DNA of 64,000 bases from Helicobacter pylori Shi112 (GTDB lineage: Bacteria; Campylobacterota; Campylobacteria; Campylobacterales; Helicobacteraceae), in NCBI RefSeq assembly GCF_000277405.1, contig NC_017741.1:310001-374000 (forward strand), read 5' to 3'. The position numbers and the translations under genes were made by a program. Positions 26,585 to 35,746 of this stretch are shown one piece after another; within the stretch, counting starts at the first letter, position 1, and each line of letters begins with the position of its first letter. The notes under the pieces are model-generated. The model saw nothing but the letters and a program-made list of their open reading frames with translations. It had not been told where the DNA came from and made no database searches.

Positions 26585-27700
26585 TCAATGAGAGCGGGAG
26601 TGGTATTTCTCCAAAAACTCTTTTTTAAAACTCAAAAACCGCTTTTCTAAAATGGCGTTTCTGGCGTTTTTAACCAGCTCTAAATAAAAATGCAAATTGT
26701 GCAAGCTAGCTAAACGAGCGTAAGTGAGTTCTTTAGCTCTAAACAAATGGTGCAAATAGGCTTTAGAATAGCGTTTGCAAGTATAACAGGTGCAATTTTC
26801 TTCAATAGGCGTATCATCCAATTTATAGGGCGCGTTTTTGATAGAAATCTTGCCAGAATGCGTGAAAAGGGTGGCGTTTCTGGCGTTTCTGGTGGGCATC
26901 ACGCAATCAAACATATCCACCCCTAAACCGATAGCGTCTAAAATGTTTTCAGGCGTGCCTACACCCATTAAGTAGCGAGGCTTGTCTTTGGGGAGCAAGG
27001 GGGCGGTGTGCGCGATGGTTTCTAGCATTTCATCTGCGCTTTCCCCCACCGCTAAACCGCCTATAGCGTAGCCATCAAAACCCTCATGCGTTAATCCCAC
27101 GCTAAGGCTTCGCATTTTCAAATGCGTCCCACCTTGGATAATGGCAAAAAGGTTGTTGTTGGGGCGGTTTTTTTGCTTGTGGTATTCTAGGCTAAGATTC
27201 GCCCATTTAGCGCTTCTTTTAATGGATTCTTCAAGGCGTTTTAAGGGAGCGGGCAAGCCCACTAAATCGTCTAAAACCATCATAATATCGCTATTTAGAG
27301 AATATTGAATGTCCAAAACTTTAGCGGGCGTGAATAAATGCTTACTCCCATCAATATGGGATTTAAAAACAATCCCGTCTTCTTGCAATTTGACATTATC
27401 GCTCAAACTAAAGGCTTGAAACCCTCCACTATCGGTTAAAAAACTCCCATGAAATTGAGTGAAACGATGCAAGCCCCCTAATTTCTCAACGACCTTTTCG
27501 CCCGGCCTTAAATACATGTGATAGGTGTTGGCTAAAATGAGTTTAGTGCCTAAAATATCTTGCATGTCAGTAGCGTCTAAAGATTTGATACAACCTTGCG
27601 TGCCTACTGGCATAAAAACAGGCGTTGCCACTTGAGAATGGGCTAAATTTAAAAGACCAGCTCGTGCGTTATTGTCCATCGCTTGGAGTTGAAAATCCAT
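26585..27700 (-). CDS. tgt: Queuine/preQ1 tRNA-guanine transglycosylase
   Basis: Tgt exchanges guanine-34 of GUN-anticodon tRNAs for the queuosine precursor preQ1. The 371-residue protein shows the nucleophile and base-recognition region [66 protein letters not shown] and the zinc ligands [17 protein letters not shown]. It is the only gene on the minus strand between 10.3 and 49.8 kb. It diverges from the RCK-like gene across a 56-base region. The start at 27700 gives [15 protein letters not shown], the usual N-terminus. Confidence 0.96.
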   Translation of the reverse strand: MDFQLQAMDNNARAGLLNLAHSQVATPVFMPVGTQGCIKSLDATDMQDILGTKLILANTYHMYLRPGEKVVEKLGGLHRFTQFHGSFLTDSGGFQAFSLSDNVKLQEDGIVFKSHIDGSKHLFTPAKVLDIQYSLNSDIMMVLDDLVGLPAPLKRLEESIKRSAKWANLSLEYHKQKNRPNNNLFAIIQGGTHLKMRSLSVGLTHEGFDGYAIGGLAVGESADEMLETIAHTAPLLPKDKPRYLMGVGTPENILDAIGLGVDMFDCVMPTRNARNATLFTHSGKISIKNAPYKLDDTPIEENCTCYTCKRYSKAYLHHLFRAKELTYARLASLHNLHFYLELVKNARNAILEKRFLSFKKEFLEKYHSRSH

Positions 27701-27721
27701 CGTTTAAGCCTTAATCTTGGA

Positions 27722-27727
27722 TATAAT
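27722..27727 (+). promoter_or_regulatory. Perfect -10 box (TATAAT) for the TrkA/RCK-like gene
   Basis: TATAAT in the tgt/RCK-like divergent gap lies 29 bases upstream of the TTG start at 27757. Spacing is right for a short leader carrying AGGAAG. Confidence 0.65.
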
Positions 27728-27756
27728 GGCGTAATCATTTTTTAGGAAGTTTGGAA

Positions 27757-29193
27757 TTGAAAAAAATCGCCCTTATTTTAGATGGCATTGTAGCGAAAAA
27801 TTTTTTAGACTTGGTGCTAAGGCATTATTCTAATCATAATTTTTATATAGTGGTTGTCAAAAATGAGAGCCTTATCCCTAAAAATTACCCAAGCACTTTC
27901 GCTTTTCACTGTTTTGATGCGACTTCTAGTTTCAGGCTTTTGCAAGTGTTAAACGATGAGGTGAGCGATGCGTTTTTAATCATACAAGATTTTAAAGAAC
28001 AGCGCATCATTCACAAAATCATTCAAACCCATTTCAAACGCATGCGCGTGGTTTTGGGCGTGAAAAGAGATGGTGAAAAAACTTTAGAAAATAATGAAGA
28101 AAATAAAGATGAAAAGCTTATTCTAATTGATGAGTTTGAAGTTTTAGCCAATAAATTCATTTCTCGTTTGCCTAATATCCCTAGCACCCCCAGAGAGTTT
28201 GGGTTAGGCAAGGGCGAGATCATGGAGATTGATGTGCCTTTTGGGAGTATTTTTGCTTACAGGCATATTGGCTCTATCAGGCAAAAAGAATACAGGATTG
28301 TAGGGCTTTATCGCAACGATGTTTTGTTGCTCTCCACTAAATCTTTGGTTATCCAGCCGCGAGATATTCTCTTAGTGGCAGGCAATCCGGAAATTTTAAA
28401 TGCAGTGTATCTCCAGGTTAAAAGCAATGTGGGGCAGTTCCCAGCCCCCTTTGGTAAGAGCATTTATTTATACATTGATATGCGCTTACAGAGCCGAAAA
28501 GCGATGATGCGCGATGTGTATCAAGCCTTGTTTTTGCACAAACATTTAAAGAGCTACAAGCTCTATATCCAGGTTTTACACCCCACTAGCCCTAAGTTTT
28601 ATCATAAATTTTTATCGCTAGAAACCGAAAGCATTGAAGTGAATTTTGATTTTTATGGGAAAAGTTTTATCCAAAAACTCCATGAAGACCACCAGAAAAA
28701 AATGGGTTTGATTGTGGTAGGCAGAGAGCTTTTTTTATCTAAAAAACACCGAAAAGCCTTGTATAAAACAGCCACCCCGGTTTATAAAACCAACGCTTCC
28801 GGCTTGTCTAAAACCTCTCAAAGCGTGGTGGTATTGAATGAAAGCTTGGATATTAATGAGGACATGTCTTCAGTGATCTTTGATGTGTCTATGCAAATGG
28901 ATTTGGGCTTGTTGCTCTATGATTTTGACCCTAACAAGCGCTATAAAAACGAGATTGTCAATCATTATGAAAATTTAGCCAACGCGCTCAACCGCAAGAT
29001 TGAGATTTTTCAAACCGATATTAGAAATCCTATCATGTATCTCAATTCTTTAAGAAAACCCATTTTGCATTTCATGCCTTTTGAAGAGTGTATCACGCAC
29101 ACGCGCTTTTGGTGGTTTTTATCCACTAAAGTGGAAAAATTAGCGTTTTTAAACGACGATAACCCTCAAATTTTTATCCCCATAGCGGAGTGA
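27757..29193 (+). CDS. TrkA-N/RCK-C domain protein (COG3400-like)
   Basis: The 478-residue cytoplasmic protein has an N-terminal Rossmann-like TrkA_N region ([17 protein letters not shown]...[23 protein letters not shown]). A central RCK_C-type domain follows (about 170-225, [18 protein letters not shown]...[13 protein letters not shown]). The C-terminal half (about 230-480) matches no domain I know. RCK domains bind nucleotides or ions and gate potassium channels, but no channel gene is nearby and the canonical GxGxxG motif is not evident. TTG at 27757 is favoured because AGGAAG at 27744-27749 is correctly spaced for it and too close to TTG 27751. aroB follows after four bases. Confidence 0.65.
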   Translation: MKKIALILDGIVAKNFLDLVLRHYSNHNFYIVVVKNESLIPKNYPSTFAFHCFDATSSFRLLQVLNDEVSDAFLIIQDFKEQRIIHKIIQTHFKRMRVVLGVKRDGEKTLENNEENKDEKLILIDEFEVLANKFISRLPNIPSTPREFGLGKGEIMEIDVPFGSIFAYRHIGSIRQKEYRIVGLYRNDVLLLSTKSLVIQPRDILLVAGNPEILNAVYLQVKSNVGQFPAPFGKSIYLYIDMRLQSRKAMMRDVYQALFLHKHLKSYKLYIQVLHPTSPKFYHKFLSLETESIEVNFDFYGKSFIQKLHEDHQKKMGLIVVGRELFLSKKHRKALYKTATPVYKTNASGLSKTSQSVVVLNESLDINEDMSSVIFDVSMQMDLGLLLYDFDPNKRYKNEIVNHYENLANALNRKIEIFQTDIRNPIMYLNSLRKPILHFMPFEECITHTRFWWFLSTKVEKLAFLNDDNPQIFIPIAE

Positions 29194-29197
29194 AAGG

Positions 29198-30229
29198 ATG
29201 CAAGAAATTTTAATCCCTTTAAAAGAAAAAAGCTATAAAGTGTTTTTGGGGGAACTGCCTGAAATTGAATTGAAACAAAAAGCGCTCATCATTAGCGATA
29301 GCATCGTGGCTGGGTTGCACTTATCGTATTTATTAAAGCGCTTGAAAGCCTTAGAAGTGAGAGTGTGCGTGATAGAGTCCGGAGAAAAATACAAGAATTT
29401 TAATTCATTAGAGCGCATTTTAAACAGCGCCTTTGAAATGCAATTAAACCGCCATTCTTTAATGATAGCCCTTGGTGGGGGAGTGATAAGCGATATGGTG
29501 GGGTTTGCGAGCAGTATTTATTTTAGGGGGATTGATTTTATTAATATCCCTACGACCTTACTCGCTCAAGTGGATGCGAGCGTGGGGGGGAAAACAGGGA
29601 TCAATACGCCTTATGGCAAGAATTTAATCGGATCGTTTTACCAGCCTAAAGCGGTTTATATTGATCTGGCTTTTTTAAAAACCCTTGAAAAAAGGGAATT
29701 TCAAGCAGGGGTTGCTGAAATCATTAAAATGGCGGTGTGTTTTGATAAAAACCTGGTAGAAATATTAGAAACAAAGGATTTAAAAGATTGCTTAGAAGAA
29801 GTGGTTTTTCAAAGTGTTAGTATCAAAGCTCAAATCGTTACGCAAGATGAAAAAGAGCAAAATATCAGGGCTGGGCTCAATTACGGGCATACCTTTGGGC
29901 ATGCGATAGAAAAAGAGACTGATTATGAGCGATTTTTGCATGGCGAAGCGATCGCTATTGGCATGCGTATGGCCAATGATTTAGCTCTTTCTTTAGGCAT
30001 GCTCACTCTAAAAGAATACGAACGCATAGAAGATTTATTGAAAAAATTTGATTTGATATTTAATTACAAAATCACAGATATTCAAAAATTTTACGAACGC
30101 TTGTTTTTAGACAAAAAAAGCGAGGATAAGACAATCAAATTCATTCTGCCCAAAGGCGTTGGAGCGTTTGAAATTGCCTCTCATATCCCTAAAGAAACGA
30201 TCATAAAGGTGTTAGAAAAATGGCATTAA
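29198..30229 (+). CDS. aroB: 3-dehydroquinate synthase
   Basis: AroB converts DAHP to 3-dehydroquinate, step two of the shikimate pathway, using NAD and a divalent metal. Motifs include the nucleotide region [24 protein letters not shown], then [19 protein letters not shown], the metal-binding [13 protein letters not shown] and [11 protein letters not shown]. The length of 343 residues is usual. The gene contains a G7 run at the VGGK codons. It lies in a run with the RCK-like gene upstream and an MscS-type channel gene overlapping its stop by ten bases. Confidence 0.96.
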   Translation: MQEILIPLKEKSYKVFLGELPEIELKQKALIISDSIVAGLHLSYLLKRLKALEVRVCVIESGEKYKNFNSLERILNSAFEMQLNRHSLMIALGGGVISDMVGFASSIYFRGIDFINIPTTLLAQVDASVGGKTGINTPYGKNLIGSFYQPKAVYIDLAFLKTLEKREFQAGVAEIIKMAVCFDKNLVEILETKDLKDCLEEVVFQSVSIKAQIVTQDEKEQNIRAGLNYGHTFGHAIEKETDYERFLHGEAIAIGMRMANDLALSLGMLTLKEYERIEDLLKKFDLIFNYKITDIQKFYERLFLDKKSEDKTIKFILPKGVGAFEIASHIPKETIIKVLEKWH

Positions 30230-31785
30230 GGGTATTATTATTCTTTTGTTTTTTGTTTTTACAAGCAGAAGATAAAAGCCAAGAGCTATTGTCCATACAA
30301 AAACAAATGGCTTTGGTGGATAAAAAACTCGCCAAAGACGATAATGTGTGGTTGAAAAAATTTGAAAACTATAAGATCTACAATCAAATTTATACCGAAA
30401 AAGAGAGCGTGAGGCAGGAATTAAGGCGTTTAAAAAATAAAAAAAGCAAGGATCTATTAAAGATTAGCACCTTAGAGCACACCTTAAAGGCTTTAGAGTC
30501 CCAGCAAAAAATGTTTGAAAGCTATGGGGTCAATCCTTTTAAGGACTTGATAGAGCGCCCTAATATCCCCAATATCCCTAATATCGCTAACCCTATTGCG
30601 ATCATTGATGGCATTTCTTTCATTAAAAGCATGCGTTTAAAGCATGAAAGTCTTAAAAATAACCAGACTGCTTTAGAAGAAGTTTTAAGGCTTTTAGATC
30701 AAAAACACCAGCTTTTAAATCAGTGGCACGCTTTGGATAAAAACGCGAAATTAAGCGATGAGATTTATCAAACTCAAGCCAAACGCTTAGAATTGCAAGG
30801 GGCTCAAAACATTCTAAAAACTACGATTGGGATTTTCCAAAAAGACAGCGATGAGGCTATAAGCATTGTCAAATCTCAAGTTAAAAACCAGCTTTTTAAA
30901 TTGGTTTATGTGTTTTTAGCAGCCCTTTTGAGCGTGGTGTTTGCTTGGATTTTAAAAATCATTTCCAGTAAATACATTGAAAATAATGAGCGCGTCTATA
31001 CCGTGAATAAAGCCATTAACTTCGTGAATGTGAGCGTGATCATTTTAATCTTTCTTTTTTCGTATTTAGAAAATGTTACTTACTTGGTTACGGTTTTAGG
31101 CTTTGCGAGCGCTGGCTTAGCGATTGCGATGAAAGATTTGTTCATGAGCTTGCTCGGGTGGTTTATTATTTTGATTGGGGGGAGCGTGCATGTGGGCGAT
31201 AGGGTGCGTATCGCTAAGGGGACGGATATTTTTATTGGCGATGTGTTGGATATTTCTATGCTGCACATTACGATTTTAGAAGATGTAACCTTTACCACTT
31301 ATACGAACAACAGGAGAGCGGGCCGGATTATTTTTGTGCCTAATAATTACATTTTCACCACCATGTTCGCTAATTACAGCCATTTTGGGATGAAAACGGT
31401 TTGGGATGGGGTGGATTTTTGCGTTACATTTGATTCTGATTTTAAAAAAGCTTCTAAAATTGCACTCAATATCGCTACAGAATTGTCTAAAGAATACACG
31501 GATATTACTTATAAACAGCTCAATAAAATGCGCGACCGGTATTCTTTAAGGAGTTTGAGCGTGAAGCCTCGGTGCTTTTTGATGCCTGAAAGTAACGGGA
31601 TAAAGATCTCGGTGTGGTATCAAACCAATTCGTATGCGACCTTGTCTTTAAGGAGCAAGATTGTGGCTGAAATTGTTGAAGCTTTTTTGAAAGAAGAAAA
31701 TATCCATATCGCTTATACGACCAGCAAGCTGCTTAAAGTGGATACTGAAGGCGATGGCTTTGGGAATAAAAGGGAACAAAAATGA
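30220..31785 (+). CDS. MscS-family mechanosensitive channel with long N-terminal periplasmic region
   Basis: This 521-residue protein has a signal peptide ([13 protein letters not shown]) and a periplasmic, coiled-coil-rich region of about 200 residues that includes the small repeat [11 protein letters not shown]. Three membrane segments come next (about 225-330), of which the last is the MscS pore helix region ([30 protein letters not shown]). The cytoplasmic beta domain follows ([32 protein letters not shown], then FVPNNYIF). MscS channels release solutes upon osmotic downshift. The architecture is between small MscS and large MscK types. The stop overlaps mtaB by four bases. Confidence 0.88.
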   Translation: MALRVLLFFCFLFLQAEDKSQELLSIQKQMALVDKKLAKDDNVWLKKFENYKIYNQIYTEKESVRQELRRLKNKKSKDLLKISTLEHTLKALESQQKMFESYGVNPFKDLIERPNIPNIPNIANPIAIIDGISFIKSMRLKHESLKNNQTALEEVLRLLDQKHQLLNQWHALDKNAKLSDEIYQTQAKRLELQGAQNILKTTIGIFQKDSDEAISIVKSQVKNQLFKLVYVFLAALLSVVFAWILKIISSKYIENNERVYTVNKAINFVNVSVIILIFLFSYLENVTYLVTVLGFASAGLAIAMKDLFMSLLGWFIILIGGSVHVGDRVRIAKGTDIFIGDVLDISMLHITILEDVTFTTYTNNRRAGRIIFVPNNYIFTTMFANYSHFGMKTVWDGVDFCVTFDSDFKKASKIALNIATELSKEYTDITYKQLNKMRDRYSLRSLSVKPRCFLMPESNGIKISVWYQTNSYATLSLRSKIVAEIVEAFLKEENIHIAYTTSKLLKVDTEGDGFGNKREQK

Positions 31786-33038
31786 AAAAAGTCTATTTCA
31801 AAACTTTTGGGTGCAGGACGAATCTTTTTGACACGCAAGTGATGGGCGAGAATTTGAAGGATTTTAGCGCGACCTTAGAAGAACAAGAAGCTGATATTAT
31901 TATCATCAATTCTTGCACCGTAACCAATGGGGCCGATAGCGCAGTAAGGAGTTACGCTAAAAAAATGGCGCGATTAAATAAGGAAGTGCTATTTACTGGC
32001 TGTGGGGTGAAAACTCAAGGCAAGGAGCTTTTTGAAAAAGGGTTTTTAAAGGGCGTTTTTGGGCATGACAATAAAGAAAAGATTAACGCGCTTTTACAAG
32101 AAAAAAAGCGTTTTTTTATAGACGACAATTTAGAAAACAAGCACTTAGACACCACGATGGTGAGCGAGTTTGTGGGAAAAACTAGGGCGTTTATCAAGAT
32201 CCAAGAAGGCTGTGATTTTGATTGCAATTATTGCATTATCCCAAGCGTGAGAGGGAGGGCTAGGAGTTTTGAAGAGAGGAAAATTTTAGAGCAAGTGGGC
32301 CTTTTATGCTCTAAAGGGGTTCAAGAAGTGGTTTTAACCGGCACCAATGTGGGGAGCTATGGGAAAGATAGAGGGAGTAATATCGCAAGATTGATTAAAA
32401 AATTAAGCCAGATTGCTGGGTTAAAACGCATCAGGATTGGGAGCTTAGAGCCTAATCAAATCAACGATGAATTTTTAGAGCTTTTAGAAGAGGATTTTTT
32501 AGAAAAACATTTGCATATCGCTTTACAGCACAGCCATGATTTCATGCTAGAAAAGATGAACAGAAGAAACCGAATAAAAAGCGATAGGGAATTATTGGAA
32601 ATAATCGCTTCTAAGAATTTTGCTATCGGCACGGATTTTATTGTAGGGCATCCGGGCGAGAGCGGAAGCGTTTTTGAAGAAGCGTTTAAAAATTTAGAAA
32701 GCTTGCCCTTAACGCACATCCACCCTTTTATTTACAGCAAACGGAAAGACACCCCCTCTAGCTTGATGACTGATAGCGTGATCTTGGAAGATTCTAAAAA
32801 GCGTTTGAATGCGATTAAAGATTTGATTTCACATAAAAATAAGGCGTTTAGGCAATTGCAACTCAAGCTCAATACGCCCCTAAAAGCTTTAGTGGAAGTG
32901 CAAAAAGACGGCGAATTTAAAGCCTTAGATCAATTCTTCAACCCCATTAAAATCAAAAGCGATAAGCCTTTAAGGGCTAGTTTTTTAGAAATTAGGGATT
33001 ATGAAATTAAGGAGAGGGAAAATCATGCCGTTTTCTAA
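31782..33038 (+). CDS. mtaB: tRNA N6-threonylcarbamoyladenosine methylthiotransferase MtaB
   Basis: MtaB is the MiaB relative that methylthiolates t6A37 to ms2t6A in tRNAs decoding ANN codons. The 418-residue protein has auxiliary cluster cysteines (TFGCRTNLFDT, NSCTVTNGAD, FTGCGVKTQG) and the radical-SAM motif CDFDCNYC (EGCDFDCNYCIIPSVRGRARS). A TNVGSYG segment and a C-terminal TRAM-like tail are also visible. FGCRTN and CTVTNGAD distinguish it from MiaB. It overlaps the MscS gene by four bases and the FtsH-like gene by 14. Confidence 0.92.
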   Translation: MKKVYFKTFGCRTNLFDTQVMGENLKDFSATLEEQEADIIIINSCTVTNGADSAVRSYAKKMARLNKEVLFTGCGVKTQGKELFEKGFLKGVFGHDNKEKINALLQEKKRFFIDDNLENKHLDTTMVSEFVGKTRAFIKIQEGCDFDCNYCIIPSVRGRARSFEERKILEQVGLLCSKGVQEVVLTGTNVGSYGKDRGSNIARLIKKLSQIAGLKRIRIGSLEPNQINDEFLELLEEDFLEKHLHIALQHSHDFMLEKMNRRNRIKSDRELLEIIASKNFAIGTDFIVGHPGESGSVFEEAFKNLESLPLTHIHPFIYSKRKDTPSSLMTDSVILEDSKKRLNAIKDLISHKNKAFRQLQLKLNTPLKALVEVQKDGEFKALDQFFNPIKIKSDKPLRASFLEIRDYEIKERENHAVF

Positions 33039-34677
33039 AAATTTAGAAAACCTCACCGCTCCCTTTAAACGCATCAAAAACCGCTCGCTTGTTTTGGCGT
33101 TAGGGTTTTTGATCCTTACTTTTTGCTTGCTTCTTTTTTTAGTTTTGAGCGATGTTTCTAGGCTCATATCCAGTAAGGACTTTTTTTATGTGATCCAATC
33201 TCACCCTAAGCAAACTCTAACAGAAGATGAAAATTATTTTTATGCTAACAAGGGTCTTTATAAAACCAACAAAGAAGCCTTTTTGAGAGCCTATAAAATC
33301 CCAGAAAGCATGCCCATAGAAAAACGAGAAAATTTAAACAAGGTTTCTAAAATCTTTTTAGCGTTGCTTTTTTTCATTTCTAGCATGCTTTTTGGGATCT
33401 TTTGGTGCTTGCCTAAACGATTGGATACTAAAATGAATTTAGAAAGCGTGCACAAAAACGAATTAGAAAATGCATTCCAGCGATACGATGCGTTAGGGGT
33501 GCGTTTTGAAGATATTGCAGGGGTGGATGAAGTTAAAGAAGAATTATTAGAAGTGATAGATTATTTAAAAAACCCTAAAAAATACCAGGATTTAGGGATT
33601 TTTCTCCCTAAAGGCGTGCTGTTAATCGGGCCTCCTGGAGTGGGGAAAACCATGATCGCTAAAGCCTTAGCGAGTGAAGCCAGAGTGCCGTTTTTTTATG
33701 AAAGCGGGAGCGCGTTTTCTCAAATTTATGTGGGGGCTGGGGCTAAAAAAGTGCATGAACTTTTCATGCACGCTAAAAGGCATGCCCCCTCTATTATTTT
33801 TATTGATGAAATTGACGCTTTGGGTAAGGCTAGGGGAGGGCATAGGAGCGATGAAAGAGAGGCCACGCTCAACCAGCTTTTAACCGAAATGGATGGGTTT
33901 TTGCAAAACGATGAGGTGGTGGTGATAGGAGCGACTAACCAAATGGAGGTGATGGATGAAGCGCTATTAAGGAGCAAGCGTTTTGATCGGCGCATTTTCA
34001 TTTCTTTACCGGATTTGTCAGAAAGACAAAGCATTTTAGAAAAGCTTTTAGAAAATAAAAAGCATGCGCTCAATTATCTTAAGATCGCTAAAATTTGCGT
34101 GGGTTTTAGCGGGGCGATGTTAGCGACTTTAATCAATGAAAGCGCTTTAAACGCCCTAAAACACCAACGAATTGAAATCACTGAGAGCGACATTTTAGAA
34201 GTGAAAGACAAGATCGCTTATGGCAAGAAAAAGCCCCAAACCTTAGACGAAAACCAAAAAGAATTAGTCGCTTTGTATCAAAGCGCGAAAGCCTTGAGCG
34301 CGTATTGGCTAGAAATTGAATTTGATAAAGCGCCTTTATTGGGGGAATTTATCGCTTTTAATGAAAATAAAATCCATAGCGAGAGCGAGATTAAAAATTA
34401 CATTAAAGTGTATTTGAGCGGGACGATTATTTTAGAGCTGCTCTATAAGGAGCGTTATAGCCTGTCTAAACAAGACTTGCAAAAAGCGAAATTTTTGAAT
34501 GAATTTATGGCTAGTGAGCTTCTTTTAGCCCCTACAAAAGAGTCTTTAAGCGTTCTTTATGAAGAGCAACTGGAGTTTTTAAAGCCGCAAATTGCAGCTT
34601 GCAAGCGCTTGAGCGTTCTATTATTGGAGCAAGAATATTTAGAACATTCTAATTTGTATGATTTATTGAACGGGTGA
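33025..34677 (+). CDS. FtsH-like AAA+ ATPase lacking the zinc protease motif
   Basis: This approximately 550-residue inner membrane protein has two membrane helices (about 22-45 and 110-130) around a short periplasmic loop. An FtsH-type AAA module follows, with Walker A GPPGVGKT, the substrate-pore region FYESGSAFSQIYVGAGAKKVHELF, Walker B IIFIDEID, and the second region of homology with both arginine fingers (ALLRSKRFDRRI). Where FtsH has HEAGH, this protein reads LYQSAKALSAYW, so no zinc site exists and the C-terminal part is short. It probably unfolds or remodels membrane proteins without cutting them. ATG 33025 is preferred because GGAGAGGG lies upstream. I recall the genuine FtsH as being elsewhere (HP1069). 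Confidence 0.85.
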   Translation: MPFSKNLENLTAPFKRIKNRSLVLALGFLILTFCLLLFLVLSDVSRLISSKDFFYVIQSHPKQTLTEDENYFYANKGLYKTNKEAFLRAYKIPESMPIEKRENLNKVSKIFLALLFFISSMLFGIFWCLPKRLDTKMNLESVHKNELENAFQRYDALGVRFEDIAGVDEVKEELLEVIDYLKNPKKYQDLGIFLPKGVLLIGPPGVGKTMIAKALASEARVPFFYESGSAFSQIYVGAGAKKVHELFMHAKRHAPSIIFIDEIDALGKARGGHRSDEREATLNQLLTEMDGFLQNDEVVVIGATNQMEVMDEALLRSKRFDRRIFISLPDLSERQSILEKLLENKKHALNYLKIAKICVGFSGAMLATLINESALNALKHQRIEITESDILEVKDKIAYGKKKPQTLDENQKELVALYQSAKALSAYWLEIEFDKAPLLGEFIAFNENKIHSESEIKNYIKVYLSGTIILELLYKERYSLSKQDLQKAKFLNEFMASELLLAPTKESLSVLYEEQLEFLKPQIAACKRLSVLLLEQEYLEHSNLYDLLNG

Positions 34678-34679
34678 AA

Positions 34680-35198
34680 ATGCGTTTTTTTAGTGGTTTT
34701 GGGTTCACTGATGAAAGCGTTTTGTTTGAAAAGTGGCTTTTAAAAGGGGCTTATGATGTGTCAGGCTTTTCTATAGGGGCGATTAAGGCGATAGAATACG
34801 CTTATAATGAGATCTTACAACAGCGCCGTATCAATTCTTTGTTATTGTTTTCGCCTTGCATGTTAGCGCATAAGAGTTTGGCGTTCAAACGCTTGCAACT
34901 TTCTTCGTTTCAAAAAGACCCGCAAAGCTACATGGATAACTTTTATCAAGAAGTGGGCTTGAGCGCTAAATTGGAGCGTTTTAAAAGAGAGGGTTCTTTA
35001 GAAGAATTAGAATTTTTATTGAATTACAAGTATAGTGATTCTACAATTAGATTTCTATTAGAAAAAGGCGTGAAGATTGAAGCGTTTATCGGATTAAGAG
35101 ACAGGATCACTGACATTCAAGCCTTGTTAGAATTTTTTATGCCTTTAGTTCAAGTGTGGCAGTTTAAGGATTGTAACCATTTGTTGCAAAAATCTTAA
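34680..35198 (+). CDS. Small alpha/beta hydrolase, candidate pimeloyl-ACP methyl ester esterase BioV
   Basis: The roughly 172-residue protein has a nucleophile elbow GFSIG (DVSGFSIGA, serine near residue 31). An Asp (LRDRITD) and a His (CNHLL) at suitable positions near the C-terminus would complete a Ser-Asp-His triad. Helicobacter BioV is a small esterase that frees pimeloyl-ACP in biotin synthesis, found only in Helicobacter, and this protein fits its size and triad; the link is from memory and the locus is not confirmed. GTG at 34674 is an alternative start overlapping the FtsH-like stop. No other biotin gene is nearby. Another esterase or lipase function is possible. Confidence 0.55.
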   Translation: MRFFSGFGFTDESVLFEKWLLKGAYDVSGFSIGAIKAIEYAYNEILQQRRINSLLLFSPCMLAHKSLAFKRLQLSSFQKDPQSYMDNFYQEVGLSAKLERFKREGSLEELEFLLNYKYSDSTIRFLLEKGVKIEAFIGLRDRITDIQALLEFFMPLVQVWQFKDCNHLLQKS

Positions 35199-35210
35199 AA
35201 AAGGTGGAAG

Positions 35211-35684
35211 ATGAAAAAATTTGGTTTAGGGGTGTATTTGCTTCTTTTAGGTATTTTGGGTGGCTCTTTGATCATTCTAGGAGCGATAGTTGCGCCCATT
35301 GTTTTCAAAGCTTCAAGCATTTTACCTGAATTGAATCTAACTCCATTTGAGAGCGGGAAACTCATGGCACAAATCTTTGTGCGTTTCAATTATATTTTAG
35401 GCGCGATCGGTTTTGTAGTGTTGCTTTATGAAATCATTTCTTTTATTTATTATAAAAGATCGTTAGTGTATTTGATCCTTGGCGTGGCGATAGGGGCGTT
35501 GTGTTTCCTCTTTGTTTTTTATTACACGCCTTATATTTTAAACGCTCAAAAAGCGGGCGAAGTCGCGCTCCAAAGTGCTGAATTTGCCCGTTCGCACGCT
35601 CAAAGCGAATGGCTGTTTAAGGAATTGTTTGTGCTGGTGTGCGCTTTGTTTTTTTGGCGTTTGTTTGGAAAAAATGCGCTTTGA
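35211..35684 (+). CDS. DUF4149 family integral membrane protein
   Basis: This 157-residue protein has four membrane helices (about residues 8-28, 60-80, 82-102, 138-152). The DUF4149-like pattern appears in GGSLIILGAIVAPIVFK near the N-terminus and FVRFNYILGAIGFVVLLYE. No catalytic or binding residues stand out. Function of the family is unknown. AAGGTGGAAG gives a good ribosome site. It follows the hydrolase gene by 12 bases and precedes the imaA promoter region by about 14, so it ends this operon. Confidence 0.75.
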   Translation: MKKFGLGVYLLLLGILGGSLIILGAIVAPIVFKASSILPELNLTPFESGKLMAQIFVRFNYILGAIGFVVLLYEIISFIYYKRSLVYLILGVAIGALCFLFVFYYTPYILNAQKAGEVALQSAEFARSHAQSEWLFKELFVLVCALFFWRLFGKNAL

Positions 35685-35697
35685 TTTAAAGGAGAGG

Positions 35698-35721
35698 TTT
35701 TGTTACTATTTTTGTTACTAT
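35698..35721 (+). repeat. Tandem 12-base repeat forming the putative imaA promoter
   Basis: TTTTGTTACTAT occurs twice in exact tandem (35698-35709 and 35710-35721), ending 25 bases before the imaA ATG. Each copy contains TACTAT, one mismatch from a -10 box, so the repeat doubles a promoter element or an operator. I recall imaA being controlled by the acid-responsive ArsRS system; whether this repeat is its binding site is inference. Confidence 0.6.
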
Positions 35722-35746
35722 CTAGGAAATGAGAAGGTAGCATTTA

